Shown here: positions 43,216 to 51,345 of the stretch, one piece after another
Layout of the letters: every line of letters starts with the position of its first letter
How positions within the stretch are numbered: position 1 is the stretch's first letter
DNA from: Bradyrhizobium retamae
GTDB taxonomy: Bacteria > Pseudomonadota > Alphaproteobacteria > Rhizobiales > Xanthobacteraceae
Direction of reading: 5' to 3'
Assembly: GCF_001440415.1 (NCBI RefSeq)
Contig: NZ_LLYA01000112.1
Span: 186,001 to 250,000 of the forward strand
DNA length: 64,000 bases
Translations under genes and position numbers: made by a program
Notes under the pieces: model-generated
Databases searched by the model: none
What the model was told of the DNA's origin: nothing
The model's input: only the letters and a program-made list of their open reading frames with translations

Positions 43216-44415
43216 TCACTCGGACCTGGCGTCCAGCACGTCGCCGAAGGCTTGCCAGTTCGTGCCGCTCCACCGCTGCAATCGCATCTGCGTCCAAATC
43301 ATGTTCTCGGTGTCGGTGGTGTTGACCTTGATGCCAGGTAGCGCAGTCGGAACGACGAAGTCTTTCAGGTTCTTGGCCTGCGCAAGGATATTCTTGCGTG
43401 ACAGATCATTGCCGCATTGCTTTAGAATCTGCTCGAGCAGGACGCCTTGCTGATAGCCGGTCAGATAGCTGCCGTTGGTGATGTCGGCGCCCGGCAAATA
43501 CTTGTCAAAGAACACCCGGAAGGCCTGCATGCCCGGGTCGTCTTTCCAAGCCGAATCCAGAACATCCTTGTTGGTCGTACCGACGATCACGCCGACCGAT
43601 TTGTCGAGACCGGCGGGCGCTAGCGTGCCTCCGACCGAGCCGGATGGAAAATTAATGATCACGGTCGCCTTCCAGCCGATCACCGAGGCTTGCCGGATAG
43701 CCTGCGCGGCGAACTTCGGCGTGCCGGCGATCACGAGGGCATCCGCACCGGAGCTCTTCAGATTGACCACCTGTGAATCAACCGTCGGTTCGGTGACCTC
43801 GTAGGAAGCGGTCACGACCTTTCGGTCGAAATCCTTGCCGAGAAACGCCTTGAAGGCGTTGACATAATCTTTGCCGAGATCGTCGTTCTGATAGAGGATG
43901 GCATACTTGGCGTTTGGCAGCACCCTCGTCAGATACTTGGCGTAGATTTTTCCTTCGGTGTCGTAGCTGACAAGACCTGTCGTGGTCAGCGGGTAATTGG
44001 CGACGTCTGTGAACTTGGATGACCCGCTGATAATTGCGATGCTGGGCACCCCTTTCGACCGCAGGTATTTTGCCGTAGCCGAGATGCCGGGAGTGCCGAG
44101 CTGGCCGAACATGAACGACACTTCGTCGCTCTCAACGAGCTTGCGGACGTGCTCCACCGCCTTGGGAGGACTGTATGCGTCGTCATACGCGATGTAGTTG
44201 ATCTTGCGGCCGTTGATGCCGCCGCGGTCGTTGACCGACTGAATATAGGCCATAACGCCCCTGCCCACGAGACCGATCGATGACGCCGGTCCGCTGAAGG
44301 GAAAAACGCCGCCAATCCTGATCTCGGTCGCTGAGATTCCTGGCTCTTCGGCTGCGAATGCCGGGCCGCACAAAAGTAAAACCAGAGCCGCCACGATCTT
44401 CCATTTCATCAACAT
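43216..44415 (-). CDS. ABC transporter substrate-binding protein (LivK-like)
   Basis: A 399-residue periplasmic binding protein of the branched-chain amino acid type. Its signal peptide is MKWKIVAALVLLLCGPAFAA. The mature part starts with ISATEIRIGGVFPFSGPASS, then GRKINYIAYDDAYSPPKAVE and the YAILYQNDDLGKDYVNAFK segment. I start at ATG 44415 with GGAGG seven bases upstream. No permease or ATPase gene is adjacent, so it must use a transporter encoded elsewhere. In soil proteobacteria such lone binding proteins near catabolic genes often take up aromatic acids. It lies in the third GTTC-N7-GAAC-controlled unit. Confidence 0.92.
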   Translation of the reverse strand: MLMKWKIVAALVLLLCGPAFAAEEPGISATEIRIGGVFPFSGPASSIGLVGRGVMAYIQSVNDRGGINGRKINYIAYDDAYSPPKAVEHVRKLVESDEVSFMFGQLGTPGISATAKYLRSKGVPSIAIISGSSKFTDVANYPLTTTGLVSYDTEGKIYAKYLTRVLPNAKYAILYQNDDLGKDYVNAFKAFLGKDFDRKVVTASYEVTEPTVDSQVVNLKSSGADALVIAGTPKFAAQAIRQASVIGWKATVIINFPSGSVGGTLAPAGLDKSVGVIVGTTNKDVLDSAWKDDPGMQAFRVFFDKYLPGADITNGSYLTGYQQGVLLEQILKQCGNDLSRKNILAQAKNLKDFVVPTALPGIKVNTTDTENMIWTQMRLQRWSGTNWQAFGDVLDARSE

Positions 44416-44547
44416 TTTTCGTCCTCCCAAACGCGATGCACCTTACGGGCACGTGGTTCTGTTATTGTTGCGCCGCTGGCTGCTCGTCCCTTGTCACTCA
44501 AAAGCGGCATCGAGAACTTCGCTGAACTGGTCCCAGCGCGGACGGCT

Positions 44548-44634
44548 TTACACCCGGCGCGCCAGCGGCAAATGCGGTGATCCCAGCGCTAACAGCATTA
44601 GCGCGGCAGCAGGCTTGAAACCTTTGAGCATCAT
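44548..44634 (-). pseudogene. Remnant of a secreted-protein gene (28-codon frame)
   Basis: After a strong ribosome-binding site (GGGGAGGCACGCT) the frame reads a start resembling a signal peptide (MMLKGFKPAAALMLLALG). It then turns to SPHLPLARRV and stops at 44548. A one-base shift would continue as ITAFAAGAPGVKPSA, a better signal-peptide end. It lies directly downstream of promoter C. I read it as the 5' stump of a lost periplasmic protein gene, though a leader peptide is possible. Confidence 0.4.
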
Positions 44635-44727
44635 AGCGTGCCTCCCCTTCTGAATAGCGGAGCGCGCGTCCCAAGCGGGGCCGCGATCCTGCAAGTCGCA
44701 GCCGTTGTTCGACCGTCTTGTTCTGTA

Positions 44728-44757
44728 AACCTACAGTTCTTTTTTAGAACTAGTCAA
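44728..44757 (-). promoter_or_regulatory. Promoter with GTTC-N7-GAAC operator (site C)
   Basis: On the minus strand: -35 TTGACT (44757-44752), 18-base spacer, weak -10 TAGGTT (44733-44728). The spacer holds AGTTCTTTTTTAGAACT (44735-44751), nearly identical to site A. It points leftward to the remnant frame, the binding-protein gene and probably the feruloyl-CoA synthase-like gene. Confidence 0.72.
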
Positions 44758-45202
44758 GTCCCTCGAAACCAGTTCTTCTGTTGCCGGAAATGGGCTTCAC
44801 TCCATTTTGGGTGGCGTGGCGTCTCCGGCGCTGACCTAATAGGATTCATTGGTAATTGCCGTGTCATCCGCACGAACTTAGTTTGCGCAACAACCGGCGC
44901 AGGTGAAGCAACGCGGTCCGTCAGAAATGCGACGGGAATACTTCTTCCCGAGCGAAGTAATATAAATTCTACTATAGAACTGCTGTGAGACGGGGGCGTA
45001 ATTTTGCTCTTCAAGTCCACGGCCGTGCATGGTTGAGAAAGAGCTGCTTGATCGCAGTGTCATTAAATGGGCGTTACCCGTCGGCCAACGCCGGCATCGA
45101 CGACGCATTGGGAAGAAAGAATCGACTCTACCGATTTCGACCACTTGGCGGCGTGCAAAGCGGCTGACGATATCGGGTGAGTTCGCGGACAGAACTTCTC
45201 TT

Positions 45203-45241
45203 CCGGCGCTACGCGCCACCTTCTCCCACTGGGGAAGGAAT
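45203..45241. repeat. Dispersed intergenic repeat reaching into a coding end
   Basis: GGCGCTACGCGCC followed by ACCTTCTCCCACTGGGGAAG. I remember this type of sequence as a common dispersed element in GC-rich proteobacteria, not verified here. Its right part encodes the last residues of the amidohydrolase and supplies its stop codon. Confidence 0.5.
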
Positions 45242-46075
45242 AAGATATGCCCGCTGAGCGTTCGCCCCAAACGCCTTGTCGCGCACGTGCGGACCAAACT
45301 TCATCAGGCACTCCTCGAGCGCGCCCTTGGTCGCGCCATAGCTTCCCGCGAGCAAACACACCGGCCAGTCGGAGCCGAAGATCAGGCGATCCTCGCCAAA
45401 GCATTTGGCGGTGTGCGCGACGAACGGAAGCAGACGTTCCGCATCCCAGTCGTTCCACCTGGCCTCCGTGGCGAGACCCGAGAGCTTGCACCAGACATTG
45501 CCGCAAGCGGCGAGTGCGACGAGAAGATCGGCCCATTTACGGCTGAATCCCTCAGCGATCGGCGGCTTGGCGGCATGATCGAGGACAAAGCGCCCTTGCG
45601 GAAACGTCCGCGCAGTTGCGATCGCGGCCGGCGTTTCACGCGTGCGCACCAGAAGATCGTAAGTGAGATCGTGCGCAACCACTGCGGCCAAGCCGCGCTG
45701 CACGTCCTCGCGGAGCAGCCAATCGGGATCGGACTCGTCGTGCACCTGGTGACGAATGCCGACCAGCTTGTCGCCGCCGGGCGAACCACGCAGCCGATCG
45801 AGCGTCTCGTCGAGCGCGCCGTCCGTGAGATCGGCCCATCCGACAACACCGATGACGAACGGCGTCGCAGCGGCGACGCGCAAGAATTCCTCGGTCTCCT
45901 CAATCGAGGAGCGGCATTGCACCAGAATGCTCGCGTCGACCCCGTTGGCGCGAAGCACCGGCGCGAGATCGGCCGGGCCGAAAGCGCGGCGGATCCGTGC
46001 AAGTTCAGGCGCCTCCATCCACGGATAATCGGCACGCGCGGGATCCCAGAAATGCTGATGACCGTCGATCACCAT
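45209..46075 (-). CDS. Amidohydrolase-family sugar lactonase (COG3618-like)
   Basis: A 288-residue TIM-barrel hydrolase. The N-terminal metal motif is DGHQHFWDP at residue 4, VLDHAAKPPI with the metal-binding His lies near 165, and FGSDWPVCLL with the catalytic Asp near 240. Relatives hydrolyse L-fucono-, L-rhamnono- or galactarolactones. It is the last gene of the pentose operon and follows the aldo/keto reductase by 3 bp, so it likely opens the lactone that enzyme would produce. The final residues (IPSPVGEGGA) come from a dispersed repeat rather than the family end. Confidence 0.82.
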   Translation of the reverse strand: MVIDGHQHFWDPARADYPWMEAPELARIRRAFGPADLAPVLRANGVDASILVQCRSSIEETEEFLRVAAATPFVIGVVGWADLTDGALDETLDRLRGSPGGDKLVGIRHQVHDESDPDWLLREDVQRGLAAVVAHDLTYDLLVRTRETPAAIATARTFPQGRFVLDHAAKPPIAEGFSRKWADLLVALAACGNVWCKLSGLATEARWNDWDAERLLPFVAHTAKCFGEDRLIFGSDWPVCLLAGSYGATKGALEECLMKFGPHVRDKAFGANAQRAYLIPSPVGEGGA

Positions 46076-46078
46076 GGG

Positions 46079-47056
46079 TCAGGCTCCACCCGGCAGCGGT
46101 GCGGCCGCATCGACCAGCTTGCGCTCGCGCAGCTCCTGCCAGAAGGAGGACGGCACCAGCCGCTCGGCCATCGCGATGTTGTCCGAAACCTCCGCAGCGC
46201 TACGCGCACCTTGTAGCGCGACCGTTACCGCCGGATGGGCCATACAGAACTGGACTGCGGCGGCCTTGAGCTCGGTGCCATGCTTGCGGCACAGCGCCTC
46301 CAGCGCCAGCGCGCGGGCGACGAGCGCCGCATCGGCGTCTTCGTAGTTGAACTTCGCGCCGGCGCGCGGGTTCGCGAGGATGCCGCTGTTGTAGATGCCC
46401 CCGAGAATGACGCCAATGCTCTTCGCACGGCAGATCGGAAACAAATTCGTCAGCGCACCCTGGTCGAGCAGCGTGTAGCGGCCCGCCAGCAGGAAGCAAT
46501 CGACCGGCGCCGCTTCGGCGAAGCGGGCGAGCATCTCGGATTGATTCATACCGGCGCCGATCACCTTGACCGTGCCATCGTCGCGCAGGCGCTGGAGCGC
46601 GCGGAAGGCACCGGCAACTGCATCCTCATAGTGGTCATCCGGATCATGGACGAGCAATACATCGACGCGGTCGAGCCCGAGACGGTCGAGGCTGTCCTCC
46701 ACCGAACGCATCACGCCGTCGTAGCTGAAATCGAACCGCGGCCGCTCGGCGGATGTGCCCTTGTAGTAATCGTCTTCCGCAGCAGCACTGGCTGGGCGTA
46801 ACAAGCGGCCCACCTTGGTGGAGATTGCAAAGGAGTTCCGCTCCTGCCGGCGCAGAAAACTGCCCAGGCGACGTTCGGCCAATCCAAAGCCGTAGAGCGG
46901 CGCAGTATCGAAGAAGCGGACACCGAGCGACCAGGCGCGTTCGATCGTCGCCTCGGCATCCGCATCGCTAACCGGCGCAAACAATCCACCGAGAGGAGCG
47001 GTTCCGAGACCAATCGCCGTGACGTCGAGCCTATCCGCAAGCCGTGTACGCTTCAT
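46079..47056 (-). CDS. Aldo/keto reductase, probable aldose 1-dehydrogenase
   Basis: A 325-residue TIM-barrel oxidoreductase using NAD(P). The catalytic tetrad is visible: Asp and Tyr in RFFDTAPLYGFGLAERRLG near residue 50, Lys in ISTKVGRLL near 80, and His in VLLVHDPDDH near 136. The C-terminal cofactor segment is VALQGARSAAEVSDNIA. It resembles L-fucose/D-threo-aldose 1-dehydrogenases that oxidise free sugars to lactones. Placement between the sugar-binding protein and a lactonase supports that. A strong hairpin separates it from the binding-protein gene. Confidence 0.85.
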   Translation of the reverse strand: MKRTRLADRLDVTAIGLGTAPLGGLFAPVSDADAEATIERAWSLGVRFFDTAPLYGFGLAERRLGSFLRRQERNSFAISTKVGRLLRPASAAAEDDYYKGTSAERPRFDFSYDGVMRSVEDSLDRLGLDRVDVLLVHDPDDHYEDAVAGAFRALQRLRDDGTVKVIGAGMNQSEMLARFAEAAPVDCFLLAGRYTLLDQGALTNLFPICRAKSIGVILGGIYNSGILANPRAGAKFNYEDADAALVARALALEALCRKHGTELKAAAVQFCMAHPAVTVALQGARSAAEVSDNIAMAERLVPSSFWQELRERKLVDAAAPLPGGA

Positions 47057-47080
47057 TCCAAGCTCCAGGGTCGAATCAGC

Positions 47081-47110
47081 ACTCCCTCTCCCGCAAGCGG
47101 GAGAGGGAGT
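47081..47110 (-). terminator. Strong intercistronic hairpin in the pentose operon
   Basis: ACTCCCTCTCCCGC and its exact inverse flank AA, giving a 14-bp stem with a minimal loop. It lies after the binding-protein stop (47144) and before the aldo/keto reductase start (47056). No T tract follows. It probably partly stops transcription or shields the upstream mRNA, favouring high binding-protein levels. Confidence 0.6.
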
Positions 47111-47143
47111 GTAGCGCAGGAACGTTGGGGCTGAGAACGTTTC

Positions 47144-48076
47144 CTACTTCAACAGTTGAGCGACATTGTCTTTGGTCACGAGGTCGAGGCCGGTATAAAT
47201 GACCTCGGGAACCTTCTGGCCCTTCTTGATTGCCAGCAGAGTGTCCATCGCCTTCTCGCCCATCTCGAACGGGCGCTGTCCCGTAAGCGCGTTGGAGTAG
47301 CCGTCACGCAAGAGTTCAAGCTGCATCTTGAGCGTATCGGCGACGACGAGCGTCAGCTTGCCGGCATCGATGTCCTTCTTGTTCTTGTTGACAAAGGCCT
47401 TGTAGCCTTCCGGCGCAAACATCGGCCAGCCGCCAACCGGAACTATCGCGCCGAGATCCGGCGTAGCAGTGCGCAGATCCGCCATCTGCTGGACCGCGAG
47501 CGCAGGATCGTCATTGCAGAAGGTCGGCGAGCCCGCGACCTCGACCCACTTCGAGCCCTTGAGCGCCTCGCGCACGCCATCGACGCGCTCGGCGAGGTTC
47601 TTGGCGCCCGGACCACCGGAGACGACGGCATACTTGCCGCCCTCGGGCTTGAGCTGCAGCAATTGCTTGCCGAGCGCGAGGCCGAAGTCCTTGTTGTTGG
47701 TGCCGATATAGGCAATGCGCTTGGAGCCAGGCGCATCCGCATCGAAGGTGATGACAGGAATACCGGCCGCGGTCGCAGCCTCGATCGACTTGGTCATCGC
47801 TGCGACATCCGCGACCGAGATCGCAAGACCATCCACCTTTTGCGTAATGAAGTCCTGGATGATCTGCGCCTGCGTCGCAGGCTCATGCTCGACCGGCCCC
47901 TTGTAAATGCATTCGACGTTACCGAGCTCTTTGGCGCGCTTGAGGCAACCGTCGCGCGCGACGTCGAAGAACGGATTGTTCATCGCCTTGGGCACGATCA
48001 CGAACTTGTAGGTCTGGGCGAATGCCGGGGTCGCCATCATCGCGATGGCCATTCCGGCGAGAAGTATTTTCCTCAT
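47144..48076 (-). CDS. Sugar ABC transporter periplasmic binding protein (RbsB/XylF type)
   Basis: A 310-residue periplasmic protein with signal peptide MRKILLAGMAIAMMATPAFA. The mature chain shows the Peripla_BP_4 pattern: VIVPKAMNNPFFDVARDGCL, QAQIIQDFITQKVDGLAISV near residue 75, GIPVITFDADAP near 105, and DNVAQLLK at the end. I start at ATG 48076, preceded by GGAGGGACCA. It feeds the permease and ATPase encoded upstream and captures the pentose or a related sugar. It is followed by the hairpin at 47081. Confidence 0.92.
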   Translation of the reverse strand: MRKILLAGMAIAMMATPAFAQTYKFVIVPKAMNNPFFDVARDGCLKRAKELGNVECIYKGPVEHEPATQAQIIQDFITQKVDGLAISVADVAAMTKSIEAATAAGIPVITFDADAPGSKRIAYIGTNNKDFGLALGKQLLQLKPEGGKYAVVSGGPGAKNLAERVDGVREALKGSKWVEVAGSPTFCNDDPALAVQQMADLRTATPDLGAIVPVGGWPMFAPEGYKAFVNKNKKDIDAGKLTLVVADTLKMQLELLRDGYSNALTGQRPFEMGEKAMDTLLAIKKGQKVPEVIYTGLDLVTKDNVAQLLK

Positions 48077-48163
48077 TGGTCCCTCCACATTTGTGCCTAT
48101 CCTTTTGAATTCGATCTCCAGAAGGCGGATAGACGAAGTGTTCGTTGCTCTCCCAGAGTAACC

Positions 48164-49246
48164 TCAAGTGATGCGTGAGCGGATGCGGTCGACCAGCACG
48201 GCCAGAATAATGATCACGCCCACGAGCGTCTGCTGCCAGTAGGAGCTGACCTGCGCAAGCACGAGGCCATTGCGGATCACCTCAAGCAGCACGCAGCCGA
48301 CGATGGCCCCGAGCGGGCCGCCGACGCCGCCTGCGAGGTTGGCGCCGCCGATAACCGCCGCTGCGATCACGTTGAGTTCGTAGGATGTCGCCATGTTCGC
48401 GGGCGCAGACCCCAGCCAGCCCGAAACGATGATGCCCTGCAGCCCTGCGGCCAGCGCACAAATCACGTAGACTTCGATCTTGACCCGTACGACCGGGATG
48501 CCAGTCAATTCCGCCGCCTTCTCGTTGCCGCCGAGCGCGAAGACGTGACGGCCGAAGCTCGTGTGGTGCAGCACGACCGCCATTACCGCCGCGAGGATCA
48601 CGAGATAGATGAATGGCGCCGGTACGCCGAACAGATCGCCCGATGTCAGCGCGTAGAAATAGTCGGCGTCTGGTCCGCCCGGAAAGCTGCCGCGCCCGTT
48701 GGAGACGACATAGCCGAGACCGCGGACGATCGAGAGCATGCCGAGCGTAGTGACAAAGGGCGACAGCCCGAGCACGGCGATGCAGAAGCCGTTGACGAGG
48801 CCGACGATCAGCGCGGTGACAAGTCCCGCCAGGATCGAGACAAGCAGGATCAGCCCCGGTACATTGGCGACCACGGTCTTGCCGTCCGCAGCCAGATGCA
48901 CGAACAAGGACGCGCCGGGCATGCCCGGCGTCGACAGGCCCGACATCACCATGGACGTGATCATGGCGGAGAAGCACATCATCGATCCCACCGAGAGATC
49001 GATGCCGCCGGTGATGATCACGAAGGTGATGCCGAGGGTGGCAATGGCGATGAAGGAAAAGTTCTTCGCCACGTTCTGCATGTTGCCCTGCGTGAAGAAG
49101 TAGGGGCTCGCAAAATGCATCGCGATCAGCAGCCCCAGCAGCGCGAGCAGAACGTAGCCGGTTTGGGATGCAAAGATGCCGCGCTGCCACCACCTGATAC
49201 GGCCGACATTGGTGAAGGAGATCGGGGATTCCAGGGGCACGGCCAT
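48164..49246 (-). CDS. Sugar ABC transporter permease (RbsC/XylH type)
   Basis: A 360-residue inner-membrane permease with about ten hydrophobic helices. The ATPase-contact loop is near residues 245-260 (GRHVFALGGNEKAAELTGIP), preceded by the family segment VITGGIDLSVGSMMCFSAM. SYELNVIAAAVIGGANLAGG, diagnostic of CUT2 permeases, follows. I start at ATG 49246, seven bases after GGAGG; it shares one base with the TGA of the ATPase gene. It forms the channel of the pentose importer. Confidence 0.93.
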   Translation of the reverse strand: MAVPLESPISFTNVGRIRWWQRGIFASQTGYVLLALLGLLIAMHFASPYFFTQGNMQNVAKNFSFIAIATLGITFVIITGGIDLSVGSMMCFSAMITSMVMSGLSTPGMPGASLFVHLAADGKTVVANVPGLILLVSILAGLVTALIVGLVNGFCIAVLGLSPFVTTLGMLSIVRGLGYVVSNGRGSFPGGPDADYFYALTSGDLFGVPAPFIYLVILAAVMAVVLHHTSFGRHVFALGGNEKAAELTGIPVVRVKIEVYVICALAAGLQGIIVSGWLGSAPANMATSYELNVIAAAVIGGANLAGGVGGPLGAIVGCVLLEVIRNGLVLAQVSSYWQQTLVGVIIILAVLVDRIRSRIT

Positions 49247-50010
49247 CACGCAGCCTCCTTCGCACCGGTGATCAGGGCAGTGACTTCCTCGGGACTGGTA
49301 TCGCGGATCGACTTATCCGCCCGCTTCTCGCCGCGGCGCATGACGACGACGCGGTCGCAGACCGCGAACACGTCGGGCATGCGGTGGGAGATCAGCATGA
49401 CGGCGACGCCCTGCTCTTTCAGCCGATGGATCAGGCCCAGGACCTGCTCGACTTGGCGGACCGAGATCGCCGCGGTCGGCTCGTCCATCATCACGAGCTT
49501 GGCGTTCGACAGGCGGGTTCTTGCGATCGCAACCGCCTGGCGCTGGCCGCCCGACATCTGCTTGACGAGATCATGCGGTCTCGTCTCGGAGCGCAGCTCG
49601 CCGAACAGCTCCAGCGCGCGCGCCGCCATCGCATTGTGATCGAGGAAGGCGAACGGGCCGAATTTGCGCTTGAGCTCGCGGCCGAGGAAGACGTTTGCCG
49701 CCGCCGTGAGATTGTCGGCAAGCGCCAGGTCCTGATAGACGACCTCGATCCCGACCACGCGAGCATCGATGGGACGGTAGAAATGGACCGCGTTGCCGCC
49801 GAAGCGGACCTCGCCCTGGGTGGGGCGGAAGTTTCCGGCGATGATTTTGACGAGCGTCGACTTGCCCGCGCCGTTGTCGCCCATCAGGCCGACCACCTCG
49901 CCGGGGAAGACCTGCATGTCGACGTCGTGCAGCGCGCGGATCGCGCCGAACTCCTTGCCGATCCCTGTCAATTCCAGAACCGGTTGCCCGGCTGCACCTG
50001 CGGTTTCCAT
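49246..50010 (-). CDS. Sugar ABC transporter ATPase (single-domain, CUT2)
   Basis: A 254-residue ATPase with Walker A GDNGAGKSTLVK near residue 45, Q-loop VYQDLAL near 92, signature KQMSGGQRQAVAIART near 150, Walker B AKLVMMDEPTAAI near 170, and switch His LISHRMPDVF near 205. Unlike XylG or RbsA of E. coli (about 500 residues with two ATPase modules) it has one module and so works as a dimer, a form common in rhizobial sugar importers. It lies between xylose isomerase and permease, with 12-bp and overlapping junctions. Confidence 0.94.
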   Translation of the reverse strand: METAGAAGQPVLELTGIGKEFGAIRALHDVDMQVFPGEVVGLMGDNGAGKSTLVKIIAGNFRPTQGEVRFGGNAVHFYRPIDARVVGIEVVYQDLALADNLTAAANVFLGRELKRKFGPFAFLDHNAMAARALELFGELRSETRPHDLVKQMSGGQRQAVAIARTRLSNAKLVMMDEPTAAISVRQVEQVLGLIHRLKEQGVAVMLISHRMPDVFAVCDRVVVMRRGEKRADKSIRDTSPEEVTALITGAKEAA

Positions 50011-50022
50011 GCTCGGCCTCGC

Positions 50023-51345
50023 TCAGACGTACCGGTTGACCAGTGATTCCAGATATTCCTGACGACCCGAGCGCGGCTGCGGATCGAAACCGGGTGCCAG
50101 CGCGCGATTAGCAAGATCGGCAAGCGAACGCTGGCCAGCGAGGATCGCGCGTCCCTCGGCATCGGCCCATCCGGCGTAACGTTCTGCAATCGGCATCGTC
50201 AGCGCCTCGGCATCGAGCATGTCGGCGGCGGCAAGGAACGCCCGCGCGCAGGCGTCCATCGAGCCGACATGGGCGTGGATCAGATCGTCCGGATCGATCG
50301 ATTGCCGCCTGATCTTGGCGTCGAAATTGAGACCGCCCGTCGTGAAGCCTCCGGCCTTCAGGATGTCGTGGAACGCCAGCGCCAGCTCCGGCACGTTCAT
50401 CGCGAACTGGTCGGTATCCCAGCCGAGCAGATCGTCGCCGCGGTTGATGTCGAGCGAGCCGAACACACCGAGCGCCTGGGCCAGCGCGATCTCGTGCTGG
50501 AACGAATGGCCGGCAAGGATGGCGTGGTTCTGTTCGATGTTGAGCTTGACATCTTTCAGAAGGTCATAGCGCTGGAGGAACCCGTAGCATGTGGCGACGT
50601 CGAAATCATACTGATGCTTGGTCGGCTCCTTCGGCTTCGGCTCGATCAGGATCGGTCCCTTGAAACCGATCTTGTGCTTGTGCTCGACGACCAGCGAGAC
50701 GAAGCGGCCGAGCTGGTCGAGCTCGCGCTTGATGTCGGTGTTGAGCAGCGTCTCGTAGCCTTCGCGTCCACCCCAGAGCACATAGTTCTGCCCGCCCAAA
50801 CGGTGGGTCACCTCGAGCGCGGCCCGTACCTGGCCGGCGGCATAGGTGAAAATGTCCGGATCCGGATTGGTCGCGGCGCCGGCCATGTAGCGGCGATGCG
50901 TGAACAGATTGGCCGTACCCCAGAGCAGGCGCACCTTGGAAGAGGCCATCTTCTGTTCGAAGAGATCGGCAATGGCGTTGAGGTTGGCGACGGATTCGGC
51001 GAGCGAGGCGCCTTCCGGCGCGACATCGACGTCGTGGAAGGTGAAGAAGGGCACATCGAGCAGGCGGAACAGCTCGAAGGCGATATCGGCCTTGGCCCGC
51101 GCCAACGCCATCATGTCCGTGCCACGATGCCAGGGCCGCAGGAATGTCTCGCCGCCAAAGGGATCGCCGCCGGGCCAACAGAACGAGTGCCAGTAGCAGA
51201 CCGCGAAACGCAGGTGATCCTCGAGCCGCCGTCCGCGCACGACGCGATCCTTGTCGTACCAGCGGAACGCGAGCGGGCTTTTAGCGTCCTTGCCGCCGTA
51301 GGCGACCGGCGCACTCGCCCCGAAGAATTTGGGTGACACGTTCAC
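50023..51345 (-). CDS. xylA: Xylose isomerase
   Basis: Converts D-xylose to D-xylulose using two divalent metals. The 440-residue product has the usual class II length. Signatures: [16 protein letters not shown] near residue 50, the catalytic His in [13 protein letters not shown] near 102, the metal-binding [16 protein letters not shown] near 233, [17 protein letters not shown], and [19 protein letters not shown] near 300. I start at GTG 51345, preceded by GAAGGAG; it overlaps the last 4 bases of the xylulokinase gene (GTGA), so the two enzymes are coupled. Confidence 0.96.
   Translation of the reverse strand: MNVSPKFFGASAPVAYGGKDAKSPLAFRWYDKDRVVRGRRLEDHLRFAVCYWHSFCWPGGDPFGGETFLRPWHRGTDMMALARAKADIAFELFRLLDVPFFTFHDVDVAPEGASLAESVANLNAIADLFEQKMASSKVRLLWGTANLFTHRRYMAGAATNPDPDIFTYAAGQVRAALEVTHRLGGQNYVLWGGREGYETLLNTDIKRELDQLGRFVSLVVEHKHKIGFKGPILIEPKPKEPTKHQYDFDVATCYGFLQRYDLLKDVKLNIEQNHAILAGHSFQHEIALAQALGVFGSLDINRGDDLLGWDTDQFAMNVPELALAFHDILKAGGFTTGGLNFDAKIRRQSIDPDDLIHAHVGSMDACARAFLAAADMLDAEALTMPIAERYAGWADAEGRAILAGQRSLADLANRALAPGFDPQPRSGRQEYLESLVNRYV

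Larger units (their letters stand above)
44416..45208. other. Long spacer with operator C and a gene remnant
   Basis: 793 bases between the binding-protein gene and the end of the pentose operon. It holds a signal-peptide remnant (44548-44634), operator/promoter C (44728-44757) and, at its right end, a dispersed repeat entering the amidohydrolase gene. The stretch 44760-45190 shows nothing else I can support. Confidence 0.6.

Noticed and set aside
43023..43216. A possible gene in the gap between the binding protein and the feruloyl-CoA synthase-like ligase
   Set aside because: The 192-bp gap has short frames only; none has a ribosome-binding site and plausible product.
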